Made by a program: the position numbers and the translations under genes. This document shows positions 26,420 through 35,165 of a stretch of 47,774 nucleotides of DNA, piece after piece (positions within the stretch are counted from its first letter, which is position 1; the number at the start of each line of letters is the position of its first letter). The stretch comes from Leptolinea sp. (GTDB taxonomy: Bacteria > Chloroflexota > Anaerolineae > Anaerolineales > Anaerolineaceae), in the NCBI GenBank assembly GCA_012798535.1, contig JAAZMZ010000088.1, positions 1-47,774 on the forward strand, given 5' to 3'. Below the pieces are notes generated by a model. It made no database searches and was not told the origin of the DNA. It saw nothing but the letters and a program-made list of their open reading frames with translations.

Positions 26420-26443
26420 AAAGCGCCGTTTCGGCGCTTTTTT
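26420..26443 (+). terminator. Rho-independent terminator after deoxynucleoside kinase
   Basis: Nine-base perfect arms AAAGCGCCG (26420-26428) and CGGCGCTTT (26432-26440) enclose a TTT loop and run into more T. Confidence 0.9.
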
Positions 26444-26502
26444 ATGCAACCAATTTTTACCCATTCCGTATACTTTTGTAGAGAATACTTTAGGAGCATT
26501 CG

Positions 26503-27093
26503 TTGACCACAGTAGACAATACCTGGATATTGCAAGCGCTCCAGGGAGACATGGAAGCATTCACACAACTGGTTGAGGCATATCAACGACCAGTCTTTAA
26601 TCTTTGTTATCGGATGCTGGGCGACGCCCAGGAAGCGGAGGATGCTGCACAGGAAACTTTTTGGCGGGCATATCAGGGTATGAAAAAATATGATCCATCT
26701 CGTTCATTTGCCACCTGGCTGCTTTCGATTGCAGCGCATTATTGCATAGATCAGCAGCGGAAACGCAAGCTGCCTATGGTGGATATCGATATTCTTCCGG
26801 AAGAAGACGCGCCCGATCCATCGCCCAATCCGGAGAAAGTTATTAGTAAACAAATGGAAAATAGAGTGTTACACAGGCTCCTCGATCAACTTCAACCGCA
26901 AGATCGAGCAGCCGTTATATTAAGATACTGGTATGAAATGTCAGAAGAAGAAATCGCTTCTACGCTTCAACTATCCACAAGTGCGGTGAAAAGCCGATTA
27001 TTCCGCGCAAGAAGGCAGTTGGCCGAGGAATACGAATCGTCATCAACCTCTGCCGTTCTTGAAAGGAGCCCACATGGAACACCAGCCATATGA
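26503..27093 (+). CDS. ECF-type RNA polymerase sigma factor
   Basis: The 196-residue protein has sigma region 2 (about 15-90, with YRMLGDAQEAEDAAQETFWRA) and region 4 (about 133-185, LQPQDRAAVILRYWYEMS...LSTSAVKSRLFRARRQL). It directs RNA polymerase to a dedicated promoter set. The start is TTG with AGGAG six bases ahead. The next gene, an anti-sigma factor, overlaps its end by 20 bases, so activity is probably held off at the membrane until a signal arrives. Confidence 0.93.
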   Translation: MTTVDNTWILQALQGDMEAFTQLVEAYQRPVFNLCYRMLGDAQEAEDAAQETFWRAYQGMKKYDPSRSFATWLLSIAAHYCIDQQRKRKLPMVDIDILPEEDAPDPSPNPEKVISKQMENRVLHRLLDQLQPQDRAAVILRYWYEMSEEEIASTLQLSTSAVKSRLFRARRQLAEEYESSSTSAVLERSPHGTPAI

Positions 27094-27613
27094 GAATTGG
27101 ATTCTTTCAGGAGATCCTCTTTCCCCCTCACAAAAGTCGGATTTGATGGATCATATTTCCACCTGTTCGCATTGTGCCTCGATATATGAGGGGATCGCCG
27201 GTGTAGAAGATTTGCTTAAATGTGCCACGTTTGAATCCCCATCTCCTGGTTTTACGCAGCGCTTCCAGATGATGGCCGCCCGGCGCAAGGAGGAAGCCCG
27301 CCGACTTCAATCCTACCTGTTTCTGGGATGGATGATGCTGGTGACGGTGGTCATCTCGATGGGATATCTGACCACATTGCTGCTAATTCAATCTCCAGCA
27401 GAAGTGGTCTCGAACATAATGGCATCGACCATAAATATGGCGTTTCAATTGGATTCTCTGCTCCAACTGGTAAAAACCTGGATGCAGATCATACCTCTGC
27501 CGATCACTCTGGCAATCATTGCCGGTTCGGCCGGTCTGGTAGTTTTGCTTACAAGTGGATGGATTTTCTCAATATGGAAGATCTCCGCACAAGGAGTAAA
27601 AACAAATGAGTAA
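27074..27613 (+). CDS. Zinc-finger anti-sigma factor, membrane-bound
   Basis: The 179-residue protein has an N-terminal HxxxCxxC motif (DHISTCSHC) typical of zinc anti-sigma domains and two membrane helices (about 82-105 and 142-168). It would bind the sigma factor encoded by the overlapping upstream gene and release it on an envelope signal. The ATG at 27074 follows AAGGAG by six bases. The next gene overlaps its end by eight bases. Confidence 0.87.
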   Translation: MEHQPYENWILSGDPLSPSQKSDLMDHISTCSHCASIYEGIAGVEDLLKCATFESPSPGFTQRFQMMAARRKEEARRLQSYLFLGWMMLVTVVISMGYLTTLLLIQSPAEVVSNIMASTINMAFQLDSLLQLVKTWMQIIPLPITLAIIAGSAGLVVLLTSGWIFSIWKISAQGVKTNE

Positions 27614-28766
27614 AAACAAAACTCTTTCCGTGATACTCACCTGTTTCCTCGTAGTACTGATGCTATCTCTTGCCGGATGCTCCAGTTCCTCGAATAACGG
27701 TGATAAATTCATTATGGGTGGTACCTTCCGCCTGTCTGAAAACGAATCGATCAATGGTGATCTTTCCATCTTCGGTGGAGCTGTTAATCTGGAAAAAGGC
27801 TCAACGATTAATGGTAATGTCATTCTGATCGGTGGAACAGTAAATGCTGATGGAACAATCAACGGCGGAATAAACGGCCTGGGCGGATCCATTACACTGG
27901 GAGATTCCGCCGTGGTACAGGGCGATATTTCCACCATTGGTGTAAGCGTCAACAAATCGGAAACCGCTGTCGTCCAAGGGAATGTCCTTTCCCAGTCAGA
28001 AAGCGGTGTGCAACTGCCAGATATGCCTCGAATGATCCTGCCAAATATGATTCAACCGTTCACCAACGCCATGGGAGTTGTCATGCGCTCATTGGTCATG
28101 GCCATTCTGGCCGTTCTGGCCATGCTCTTTCTTCCAAAGCAGGCCATCAATGTGAGTGATTCCATAGAAGACAGTCCGGTTTCAGCCGGCGCCATCGGAC
28201 TGTTGACCCTGATCCTCTTCCCGTTCGTGATTGTGCTTCTGGCCATCACCCTGATATTGATCCCCTTGAGCCTGGTTGCCGTTCTGATATTCATCCTCGG
28301 GCTGATCCTTGGTTGGATCGCCGTGGGATATGAATTGGGAGAACGGCTTGCCGGTCTTTTCAAGAGCACCTGGGCTCCTGCTGTTAGCGCCGGTGTGGGC
28401 ACATTTATTCTGTGCATTGTTACCGAACTGTTGAATATCATACCCTGTGTCGGTTGGGTGATACCGGTACTGGTCGCTCTGGTGGCAACCGGCGGAGTGG
28501 TAATCTCCGCCTTTGGCACCCGCGTTATCAGGAAAACGAATGCCACCCCCTCCGTCCAGGTGATCAATCCACCGCCATCACGAACAGCGGTAACACCGGA
28601 GCCTGCTGCGACGATTATAGAATCAAACTTCACCGAGGAAAAAACCACAGCTCCGGTTAAGGATGATGCGGATGTTTCTGACCTGATTGCCGGTGAGGAA
28701 GAAAAACCCAGGAAGCGTTCCAGGAAATCTGGCACTAACCTGCCCGATGATAGTCAGAAAGTCTGA
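27606..28766 (+). CDS. Lipoprotein with bactofilin-like repeats and membrane domain
   Basis: The 386-residue protein has a lipobox LAGC with Cys25, a beta-repeat region (35-125) of short units such as INGDLSIFGGAVNLEKGSTI and INGNVILIGGTVNADGTI, similar to polymer-forming bactofilins, and four hydrophobic segments (about 150-310). The last 75 residues are charged and Pro-rich. It is likely anchored outside and in the membrane. It overlaps the anti-sigma gene by eight bases, so it is in the same operon and may be a sensor or target of the envelope stress response. Confidence 0.82.
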   Translation: MSKNKTLSVILTCFLVVLMLSLAGCSSSSNNGDKFIMGGTFRLSENESINGDLSIFGGAVNLEKGSTINGNVILIGGTVNADGTINGGINGLGGSITLGDSAVVQGDISTIGVSVNKSETAVVQGNVLSQSESGVQLPDMPRMILPNMIQPFTNAMGVVMRSLVMAILAVLAMLFLPKQAINVSDSIEDSPVSAGAIGLLTLILFPFVIVLLAITLILIPLSLVAVLIFILGLILGWIAVGYELGERLAGLFKSTWAPAVSAGVGTFILCIVTELLNIIPCVGWVIPVLVALVATGGVVISAFGTRVIRKTNATPSVQVINPPPSRTAVTPEPAATIIESNFTEEKTTAPVKDDADVSDLIAGEEEKPRKRSRKSGTNLPDDSQKV

Positions 28767-28792
28767 TACGACCACAACAGGAAAGTAAAGTT

Positions 28793-29674
28793 ATGAAAAA
28801 CAAAACGAATCACCTTCCCTTGTTAATCCTTCTGGTGCTCTTTATTACCCTTGCATGCAATGTTACCGTGCAGACACCAAGAATCCAGACCGGACCGGAA
28901 GTCACGACAAAAATCGATGAAGATTACCCGGTTACCGATGAGACCACGAGACTGGAAATTAATATGGGGGCCGGTGAGATCAATATTGGTGAAGGCGGTA
29001 AGAAACTGGTTGAAGGAGAAGTGCGCACCAACGTAGCTCTCTGGAAGCCTGAAGTCATCCGTGACGATAATGAAGTCAAGATATCCCAGGTCGAGAGTAA
29101 AAATACCATTACCCTGCCCTCCGGCGATTTGATAAACAAATGGGATCTGAAGCTGGGTACCGAGCGTCCGATCGATCTGAAGATAAAAGCGGGAGCTTAT
29201 AAAAGCACCATTGTTGTCGGGAAGATTCCATTAAAAAAGTTGAGTATAGATGACGGAGCTTCTCAATCGAAAGTAATCTTCGACGAACCCAATGCAACGA
29301 CTATGGAATCCTTCAAATATCATACCGGCGCTTCACAGGTTGAGTTAGTCAATCTGGCAAATGCCAATTTCAAAGACATGAACTTTGACAGCGGAGCCGG
29401 TTCGTACACACTGGATTTCAATGGTGAGCTGAAACAGGACGCGTATGTTTCCATCAAGAGCGGCTTGAGTAATGTGAAGATCATCATTCCTTCGGATATG
29501 AATGCCACTGTAGAATTGAGCGGCGGCGTCAACAATGTATCACCCAGGGGGACCTGGACGATCGACTCTAATGAATACAGGACTCAGAGCACCCGCGGAC
29601 CAAAATTGGAAATCGATATAGAAATGGGGGTTGGAAATCTCGAACTGATTTCCATGGACAGAAGCTCCCTGTAG
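28793..29674 (+). CDS. Lipoprotein with toast-rack (DUF4097/LiaF-like) beta domain
   Basis: The 293-residue protein has a signal with a lipobox-like LAC (Cys22) and then a long series of beta strands of the toast-rack type (LEINMGAGEINIGEG..., LSIDDGASQSKVIF, FKYHTGASQVELVNL, MNFDSGAGSYTLDFNG). Such beta solenoids occur in cell-envelope stress proteins. It follows the bactofilin-like lipoprotein by 26 bases in the ECF sigma operon. A terminator closes the operon. Function is unknown. Confidence 0.8.
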   Translation: MKNKTNHLPLLILLVLFITLACNVTVQTPRIQTGPEVTTKIDEDYPVTDETTRLEINMGAGEINIGEGGKKLVEGEVRTNVALWKPEVIRDDNEVKISQVESKNTITLPSGDLINKWDLKLGTERPIDLKIKAGAYKSTIVVGKIPLKKLSIDDGASQSKVIFDEPNATTMESFKYHTGASQVELVNLANANFKDMNFDSGAGSYTLDFNGELKQDAYVSIKSGLSNVKIIIPSDMNATVELSGGVNNVSPRGTWTIDSNEYRTQSTRGPKLEIDIEMGVGNLELISMDRSSL

Positions 29675-29696
29675 TAGCGGCATACTGACAGATAAC

Positions 29697-29731
29697 AAAA
29701 AAGGATCGTGGTGGAACCATGATCCTTTTTT
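29697..29731. terminator. Bidirectional terminator between convergent genes
   Basis: Sixteen-base arms (29697-29712 and 29716-29731) pair with one G-T wobble around a GGA loop. The outer six pairs are A on the left and T on the right, so it works for both strands, ending the sigma operon and the rubrerythrin-VIT gene. Confidence 0.92.
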
Positions 29732-29754
29732 GTTTCTTTCCTGTAGACCTTGTT

Positions 29755-30876
29755 TTACCCGGCTACACTTACGCCGATAAGACGGCCAATCCCAAAGGTA
29801 ATTGCCGCGGCTAAAAGCCCGAAGATCACCATCCTGAGCCCGGAATAGAGGACGGTCTTCCCTGTAAACAGTGTGATGGCAGCACCGATTCCGAAAAGTG
29901 CTAGACCGCTCAATCCGATACTTAATACAAAGGCTGGCGTGCCTGAGGTGATTATATATGGTAGAACGGGGACGATGGCACCGATAGAGAACAGAACGAA
30001 GGATGTGATCGCTGCTTCCCATGCCGAACCGCCCAATTCAGCCGGGTCGATGTTCAGTTCTTCTTTTGCCAGGGTTTCAACCGCAGTTTCCCGGTTGGAC
30101 ATGATTTGTTTCGAGAGTGTCTCAGCCTGCTCGACGGTCAGTCCCCGCGCCTGATAGATAAGAGACAGCTCTTCCGCTTCTTCTTCAGGTGCAGATTCAA
30201 CTTCTTCTTTTTCAATTTTGATCTGATTCATATACAGTTCACGCGAACTCTGAACCGAGAGCCATTCACCCAGAGCCATGGAACAGGCGCCTGCCAGTAA
30301 CCCGGCAACACCAGTGATCAGAATAGACTGGTTAGACAGGGCAGCGCCTGCCACTCCCATGACCAGACTCAGGTTGGATACCAACCCATCATTTGCACCC
30401 ATAACGGCTGCCCGGAGCGCGTTTCCGCCGGCAGATTTGTGCCTACCCTCCAACTGGGCGACATCACTTCCTCCCAACCCTTTGGTAACACCCGTGGCAA
30501 TGGTATTAATGATGCGTGAATGGCTTTTTTCGTCCATGCTCATGTCTCTGGCATCTGCAATTACGCCATACTGGTCGGCGCCGTTCTTTTCGCCGGCTTG
30601 AAGGCTGGGAATCACGGCCTCCGGTCCAAACTGTTTAACCAGCCAGGCAAGGATTCTGGTGCGCAGGTTGATCTTGAATTCAGGCACATTTCCACCTTCC
30701 TTCTCAATTTCCTTTGCCCAGCGTTCCGCGTGTTTGATTTCAACATCGGCCATTTTTTCATAAACCATTGCCAATGGTGAATCGTCATATTTAATGGCAA
30801 TTTTCCGGTAGATATAGGCTGAATTCTGTTCTTCTTCCCAAAATTCAAGATACTTCGCGATTTTTTCAGATGACAT
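29755..30876 (-). CDS. Rubrerythrin-VIT1/CCC1 fusion, iron or manganese transporter
   Basis: The 373-residue protein has an N-terminal ferritin-like diiron domain (1-130) with EEEQNSAYIYR and ExxH pairs at 46-49 and 116-119, joined to a VIT1/CCC1 transporter (148-373) with GGNALRAAVMGANDGLVSNL and about five membrane helices. The relatives (MbfA-like) export iron from the cytoplasm, with the diiron domain sensing or oxidising Fe(II). The ATG at 30876 follows a strong GGAGAGAGG. It is transcribed alone and converges on the sigma operon. Confidence 0.9.
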   Translation of the reverse strand: MSSEKIAKYLEFWEEEQNSAYIYRKIAIKYDDSPLAMVYEKMADVEIKHAERWAKEIEKEGGNVPEFKINLRTRILAWLVKQFGPEAVIPSLQAGEKNGADQYGVIADARDMSMDEKSHSRIINTIATGVTKGLGGSDVAQLEGRHKSAGGNALRAAVMGANDGLVSNLSLVMGVAGAALSNQSILITGVAGLLAGACSMALGEWLSVQSSRELYMNQIKIEKEEVESAPEEEAEELSLIYQARGLTVEQAETLSKQIMSNRETAVETLAKEELNIDPAELGGSAWEAAITSFVLFSIGAIVPVLPYIITSGTPAFVLSIGLSGLALFGIGAAITLFTGKTVLYSGLRMVIFGLLAAAITFGIGRLIGVSVAG

Positions 30877-30987
30877 AGCCTCTCTCCTCTTCAATGATAT
30901 TTCAATCATACATGGAATGCTGTTTTTCGTGTCATATCACAGTGAGTCTTCTTGCATAAGTCACTATCCTCAGTTATCATTACGACT

Positions 30988-32091
30988 ATGAGCAACGAAA
31001 CTTCCACCGTAAAACATATGACTCCTCCCGTCTTGATCAGGGTTTCAGGCAATCACCGTGAAATGGGACGTCAGATGGGCGTGCAGGCAGCCGCACAAGT
31101 TAAACACAGCATTGAAGACGCCCGCAATCTGCTGGCATCCACATACGATTCCCTTCAACTCACCTGGGCGGGCGCTGAAATCCAGGCGCGCAAATATCTT
31201 CCCTTCGCTCAGGAACGATACCCTAAAATCGTCGAAGAATTGCAGGGTATTGCCGAAGGCGCCGATGTTCCATTTGATGACCTGGCGGTGTTGAACGCCA
31301 TGGAAGCCGTGACCATGGATGCCCTCCATCTCACCAAGTGTACCAGTCTGGGTGTAAATGAACAGCGCACAGCAAACGGTCATATCTTGATCGGCCACAA
31401 TGAAGACTGGGTACCGGAAGACGAACCGGACATGTTCATCATTCATGCCACTCCCGAAGATGAACCGGCATTTCTGGCCATGACCTATGGCGGATTGCTT
31501 CCGAATATCGGTTTCAACTCGGCGGGTATCGCCCAGTGCTGTGATTCAGTGTATCCTTCCGACTGCCGGATCGGTATTCCCCGTGTCATTCTCTCCCGCG
31601 CTGTGTTAGCCGCGAAAACACCGGCGGAAGCCATCCGCCACATGCTTGCTCCTCTCCGGGCAGCCGGATATAACCATCTGCTGGCGCATGAAAGTGGTGA
31701 GATGTACAATGTCGAAGTCTCCGCCCGGCATTTCGCGCTTCTTTACGCGGAAAATGGCACCATTGTGCACACCAACCATTACCTTGACCGCACCATGCAG
31801 CAGGTGGAAGACGAACCGGATGAGTTGATCAGCACGCGCGTGCGCTATTTCCGTGCCCGGAGGCTGTTAGAGCAGACAGGCCAGCATACCACGCAAACCA
31901 TGCAGGCCATTTTGCGTGATCATGTCAATTACCCCGATTCAATCTGCAATCATGCCACCGAAGACGATGATCCGTTGACCCGTGAAAAAACGATCACCAG
32001 CCTGTTGATGGACCTGACAGCCCGGCAAATGCATGTTGCCTGGGGCAATCCCTGCGAGAATAATTACCACACCTACCAGATGGATGAGTAG
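30988..32091 (+). CDS. C45-family autoproteolytic acyltransferase/hydrolase
   Basis: The 367-residue protein is of the Ntn-hydrolase fold: GNHREMGRQMGVQ near the start, TKCTSLGV with the probable nucleophile Cys118 that becomes N-terminal after self-cleavage, GHILIGHNEDW, and a later GYNHLLAHESGEMYNVE. Relatives are the penicillin acyl-CoA:6-aminopenicillanate acyltransferase group. The substrate is probably an amide, not necessarily a lactam. It has no signal peptide. The ATG at 30988 lacks a clear ribosome site; 31018 is an alternative. Confidence 0.85.
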   Translation: MSNETSTVKHMTPPVLIRVSGNHREMGRQMGVQAAAQVKHSIEDARNLLASTYDSLQLTWAGAEIQARKYLPFAQERYPKIVEELQGIAEGADVPFDDLAVLNAMEAVTMDALHLTKCTSLGVNEQRTANGHILIGHNEDWVPEDEPDMFIIHATPEDEPAFLAMTYGGLLPNIGFNSAGIAQCCDSVYPSDCRIGIPRVILSRAVLAAKTPAEAIRHMLAPLRAAGYNHLLAHESGEMYNVEVSARHFALLYAENGTIVHTNHYLDRTMQQVEDEPDELISTRVRYFRARRLLEQTGQHTTQTMQAILRDHVNYPDSICNHATEDDDPLTREKTITSLLMDLTARQMHVAWGNPCENNYHTYQMDE

Positions 32092-32101
32092 GTTTTGGGG
32101 C

Positions 32102-33292
32102 TCAGGCGGGAAGCGTATCTTTCTCCAACATCAAACCAAGCAAACCACCGGCCAGAGCAATCATCACTGTGAGATAAAAGACCGGCTGATATCCCCACAG
32201 ATCAGCCAGTATTCCCGTGAACATCGTTCCGATGGCACCTGCCGAGAAAATAAAACCCATAGTCAATCCGGAAGCCAGTCCCATCCCGCCCGGAATAATT
32301 CTTTGTGCCTGAACCACGATCACACTGTATGCGCCGCCGGTCAAACCTCCCGCCAGAAACATCAGCGGATACAACCACCCGGTATAACCGGTTAATGCAA
32401 TCAGGAACAATGGCAGGGTGGATGAAAGCAGGCTCCACGCGATCACCTGCTTCTTACTTGTCCGATCCGCCAGTTCTCCGCCGACCATGCAGCCAATGGC
32501 GGAACCCGCGGTGAATAATCCAATGATCACTCCATAAATGGAAGGGGATAACTGCTGGTCGGCCAGGTAACGCGGCATGTAGGCTGATATGTTGGATTGC
32601 GCCCAGGATTGAAATGCCGAAATCCCAATCATCAACAGCATGGTGCGGGTAATGACAAGTTTCGCTTTCGGTTTTTCCGCCTCTGGAACAATGGATGATC
32701 TTCGGGAGATTTTAGATAATTCACGGGAAGCGAATAATCCTATCGGAAAGGTAAAAACCGACAGAAACAGTAATCCCGTCATCCCCAGGCTGCTTAACAG
32801 CGGGCCTCCCAGCATTGGCCCGATACCAAAACCCATCTGTCCAAACAGGAAGAATAGCGAAGACGCGGTGGCCTCCCTGCCTGTCAGACGGTCCCGGCCG
32901 GCCAGAGTGGCCTCCGCCGCTCCGGCCGGATGGAATGCGCCGGAACAGATGCTGGCAAGGATCAATAATCCAACAGCCGGCCAGCCGGGGAAGAACATGG
33001 CCAGCGAAAAGAGCAACCCCATACATAAAATGCCTCCGGCTGCCACCCAGCGGGGGCCAAGTCGGTCAGATAGATAACCGAAGACCGGCTGTGACAGGGC
33101 GCTCGATATCACATAAGCCGAGGTCATCATCCCCAGGCCGTAGTTGCTCAGGCCAAGCATCAAACTCAAATAGGACAGGAGTATGGAGCGCTGGCCGTTC
33201 AGCAGGTCCACAACGAAATGACCCATGACCAGAGAGTTAAGTATCTTATCCTGAAAGATCCCGCGGGAGGTTTGAATGCCGGTGCTTTCCAT
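32102..33292 (-). CDS. MFS transporter
   Basis: The 396-residue protein has twelve membrane helices and the loop 2-3 motif GYLSDRLGPRW typical of major facilitator proteins. The sequence resembles fosmidomycin-resistance-type exporters (VMGHFVVDLLNGQ at the first helix). The substrate is unknown. It starts five bases after the nadD stop and is the last gene of the obg operon. It converges on the C45 gene with a gap of 10 bases. Confidence 0.9.
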   Translation of the reverse strand: MESTGIQTSRGIFQDKILNSLVMGHFVVDLLNGQRSILLSYLSLMLGLSNYGLGMMTSAYVISSALSQPVFGYLSDRLGPRWVAAGGILCMGLLFSLAMFFPGWPAVGLLILASICSGAFHPAGAAEATLAGRDRLTGREATASSLFFLFGQMGFGIGPMLGGPLLSSLGMTGLLFLSVFTFPIGLFASRELSKISRRSSIVPEAEKPKAKLVITRTMLLMIGISAFQSWAQSNISAYMPRYLADQQLSPSIYGVIIGLFTAGSAIGCMVGGELADRTSKKQVIAWSLLSSTLPLFLIALTGYTGWLYPLMFLAGGLTGGAYSVIVVQAQRIIPGGMGLASGLTMGFIFSAGAIGTMFTGILADLWGYQPVFYLTVMIALAGGLLGLMLEKDTLPA

Positions 33293-33297
33293 TGATC

Positions 33298-33912
33298 TCA
33301 GCGGTAGAGTTTTCTGGTTTGAATGATCTGATAGACGGCCGGTTGGAGAAAGAACCGGTACGGACGATGTTCCCGGATTCGCTCACGGATATCCATACCG
33401 GATATTTCAATCTGCGGGGCATCAAAAAAGTACACCTTTTGTGTAATTCCCGGAATGACCTTTTCCAGAGAATCCAGTTCTGGCTGCTCGCCCGGACGGT
33501 GATATACCCCCAGACCGCCAATTTCATGAATGAAATCCGCCGCTTTGTACCACTGCGGCAAATCGTTGAGTGAGTCACTACCCATAAGATAGATTAATTC
33601 AGATTCTGGATGATCGCTCTGTAAAATCCGCACGGTATCTAGCGCGTAATACGGAGGTTTGCGCTCGATATCCACCTTTGAAAGTACGAAACCCGGAGTA
33701 TCGCCCAGTGCCGCCTGCAGCAGCAGCAAGCGCTGGTCGACTGGAGAGATATTCTTCACGTCTTTCAACGGCGACTGCGGTGTCAAAATCCAGAATACTT
33801 TATCTAGCTTCAAAGAGTAGAGAGCCTCAGCCGCCAGAATGGCATGCCCCAGATGAGGTGGATCGAATGTGCCGCCGAAGAGACCGATTCGTGTCAAGGT
33901 CAATCCTGCCAT
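33298..33912 (-). CDS. nadD: Nicotinate-nucleotide adenylyltransferase
   Basis: The 204-residue protein has GGTFDPPHLGH (13-23), the nucleotide-binding motif, LMGSDSLNDLPQW and a later EISGMDIRERIREHRPYRFF in place of the usual IS(S/A)TxIR. It makes nicotinate adenine dinucleotide from NaMN and ATP in NAD synthesis. Its start overlaps the end of obg by 13 bases, so the two are translationally coupled. Confidence 0.95.
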   Translation of the reverse strand: MAGLTLTRIGLFGGTFDPPHLGHAILAAEALYSLKLDKVFWILTPQSPLKDVKNISPVDQRLLLLQAALGDTPGFVLSKVDIERKPPYYALDTVRILQSDHPESELIYLMGSDSLNDLPQWYKAADFIHEIGGLGVYHRPGEQPELDSLEKVIPGITQKVYFFDAPQIEISGMDIRERIREHRPYRFFLQPAVYQIIQTRKLYR

Positions 33913-35165
33913 TCCAGTTCGTAATCGGCAATGAAGACGGTGTCACCCTCTTCAATTCCGGAATCTCGCAGAGCGTCATCCAGCCCGATCTTTTCCATCA
34001 GTCTCTGGAAACGCCGCACCGAACCTTCATGCTCCCAGAGTGTCATGGCAGCGGCCCTTTCAATACCCTTGCCGGTAACTTTCCAGCCTTCAGGAATACG
34101 CTCGATTGAAAACTCATAACGGTCTTCTTCCGGCCGATAAACGGGAAGTTCCTCCGTGGCAACTGTGGATTCTTCAACCGGTGTATGTTGCAGCAGTTCC
34201 TGTACCTTCTTCAACACATCTAGCACATTGGTGCGTGCCAATGCGGAGATGGTCATTACCGATATGCCGGCTTTACTGAAGATTTTCTTTATGGCCGGTA
34301 ATCGATCCCGAACCTCCGGGAGATCGATCTTGTTGATCACCACAACCTGCGGCTTGGTACCCAGTTTCGGATCAAACAGGGCCAGCTCATTGTTGATCTG
34401 CGTGTAATCGGCTAAAGGATCTTCAGCCAGCCCATCGATCATATGGATCAACACCCGGTTGCGCTGGATATGCCGCAGGAAGGCAAAACCCAGTCCTACA
34501 CCTTTGTGCGCGCCTTCAACGAGTCCGGGAATATCTGCGATGATCAGGGAATTCTCATCGTCGATCTGGGCAACGCCCAACGCCGCTTCCAGCGTTGTAA
34601 AAGGGAAATCGGCAATTTTGGGATTGGCATTAGTCACGGCTGCCAGGAAACTCGATTTGCCCGCATTGGGTAAACCAACCAGACCAACATCTGCGATCAA
34701 TTTTAATTCCATACGGATGGTAAATTCTTCCGCAGGTTCGCCCCGTTCACCGGTACGCGGTGCCTGATTTCGGGCTGTCGCGAAATGTTGATTTCCCCGC
34801 CCTCCACGTCCGCCTCTGGCCAGCAGTAATTGCTGGCCGGCATTTACCAGATCGCCCAGGAGCTTCCCGCTGGTTTTGTCATATACCAGGGTACCGGGTG
34901 GAACAGGAATGATCAGGTTTTCGGCAGATTTGCCGGACATGTTATTCGGCCCGCCGTTCTTACCATCAGCCGCCAGATATTTAAACTGGTGACGAAAGAC
35001 AGACAGTGTGTTCATGGTTGGTTTGACCTCAAGGATCACATCACCACCACGACCTCCATCACCGCCATCCGGGCCTCCCCGGTTGACGAATTTCTCGCGG
35101 TGGAAATGTACCATCCCATCTCCACCGCGCCCGCTTCTCACATATATTTCTGCTTCGTCAATCAC
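33900..35165 (-). CDS. obg: GTPase Obg/CgtA
   Basis: The 421-residue protein has the Gly-rich Obg fold (1-158), a GTPase domain with G1 GLPNAGKSS (164-172), G3 ADIPGLVEGA and G4 NKID, and a C-terminal OCT domain (about 345-421). It acts in large ribosomal subunit assembly and stress signalling. Its ATG overlaps the upstream gene stop by four bases and its end overlaps nadD. Confidence 0.97.
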   Translation of the reverse strand: MIDEAEIYVRSGRGGDGMVHFHREKFVNRGGPDGGDGGRGGDVILEVKPTMNTLSVFRHQFKYLAADGKNGGPNNMSGKSAENLIIPVPPGTLVYDKTSGKLLGDLVNAGQQLLLARGGRGGRGNQHFATARNQAPRTGERGEPAEEFTIRMELKLIADVGLVGLPNAGKSSFLAAVTNANPKIADFPFTTLEAALGVAQIDDENSLIIADIPGLVEGAHKGVGLGFAFLRHIQRNRVLIHMIDGLAEDPLADYTQINNELALFDPKLGTKPQVVVINKIDLPEVRDRLPAIKKIFSKAGISVMTISALARTNVLDVLKKVQELLQHTPVEESTVATEELPVYRPEEDRYEFSIERIPEGWKVTGKGIERAAAMTLWEHEGSVRRFQRLMEKIGLDDALRDSGIEEGDTVFIADYELEWQD

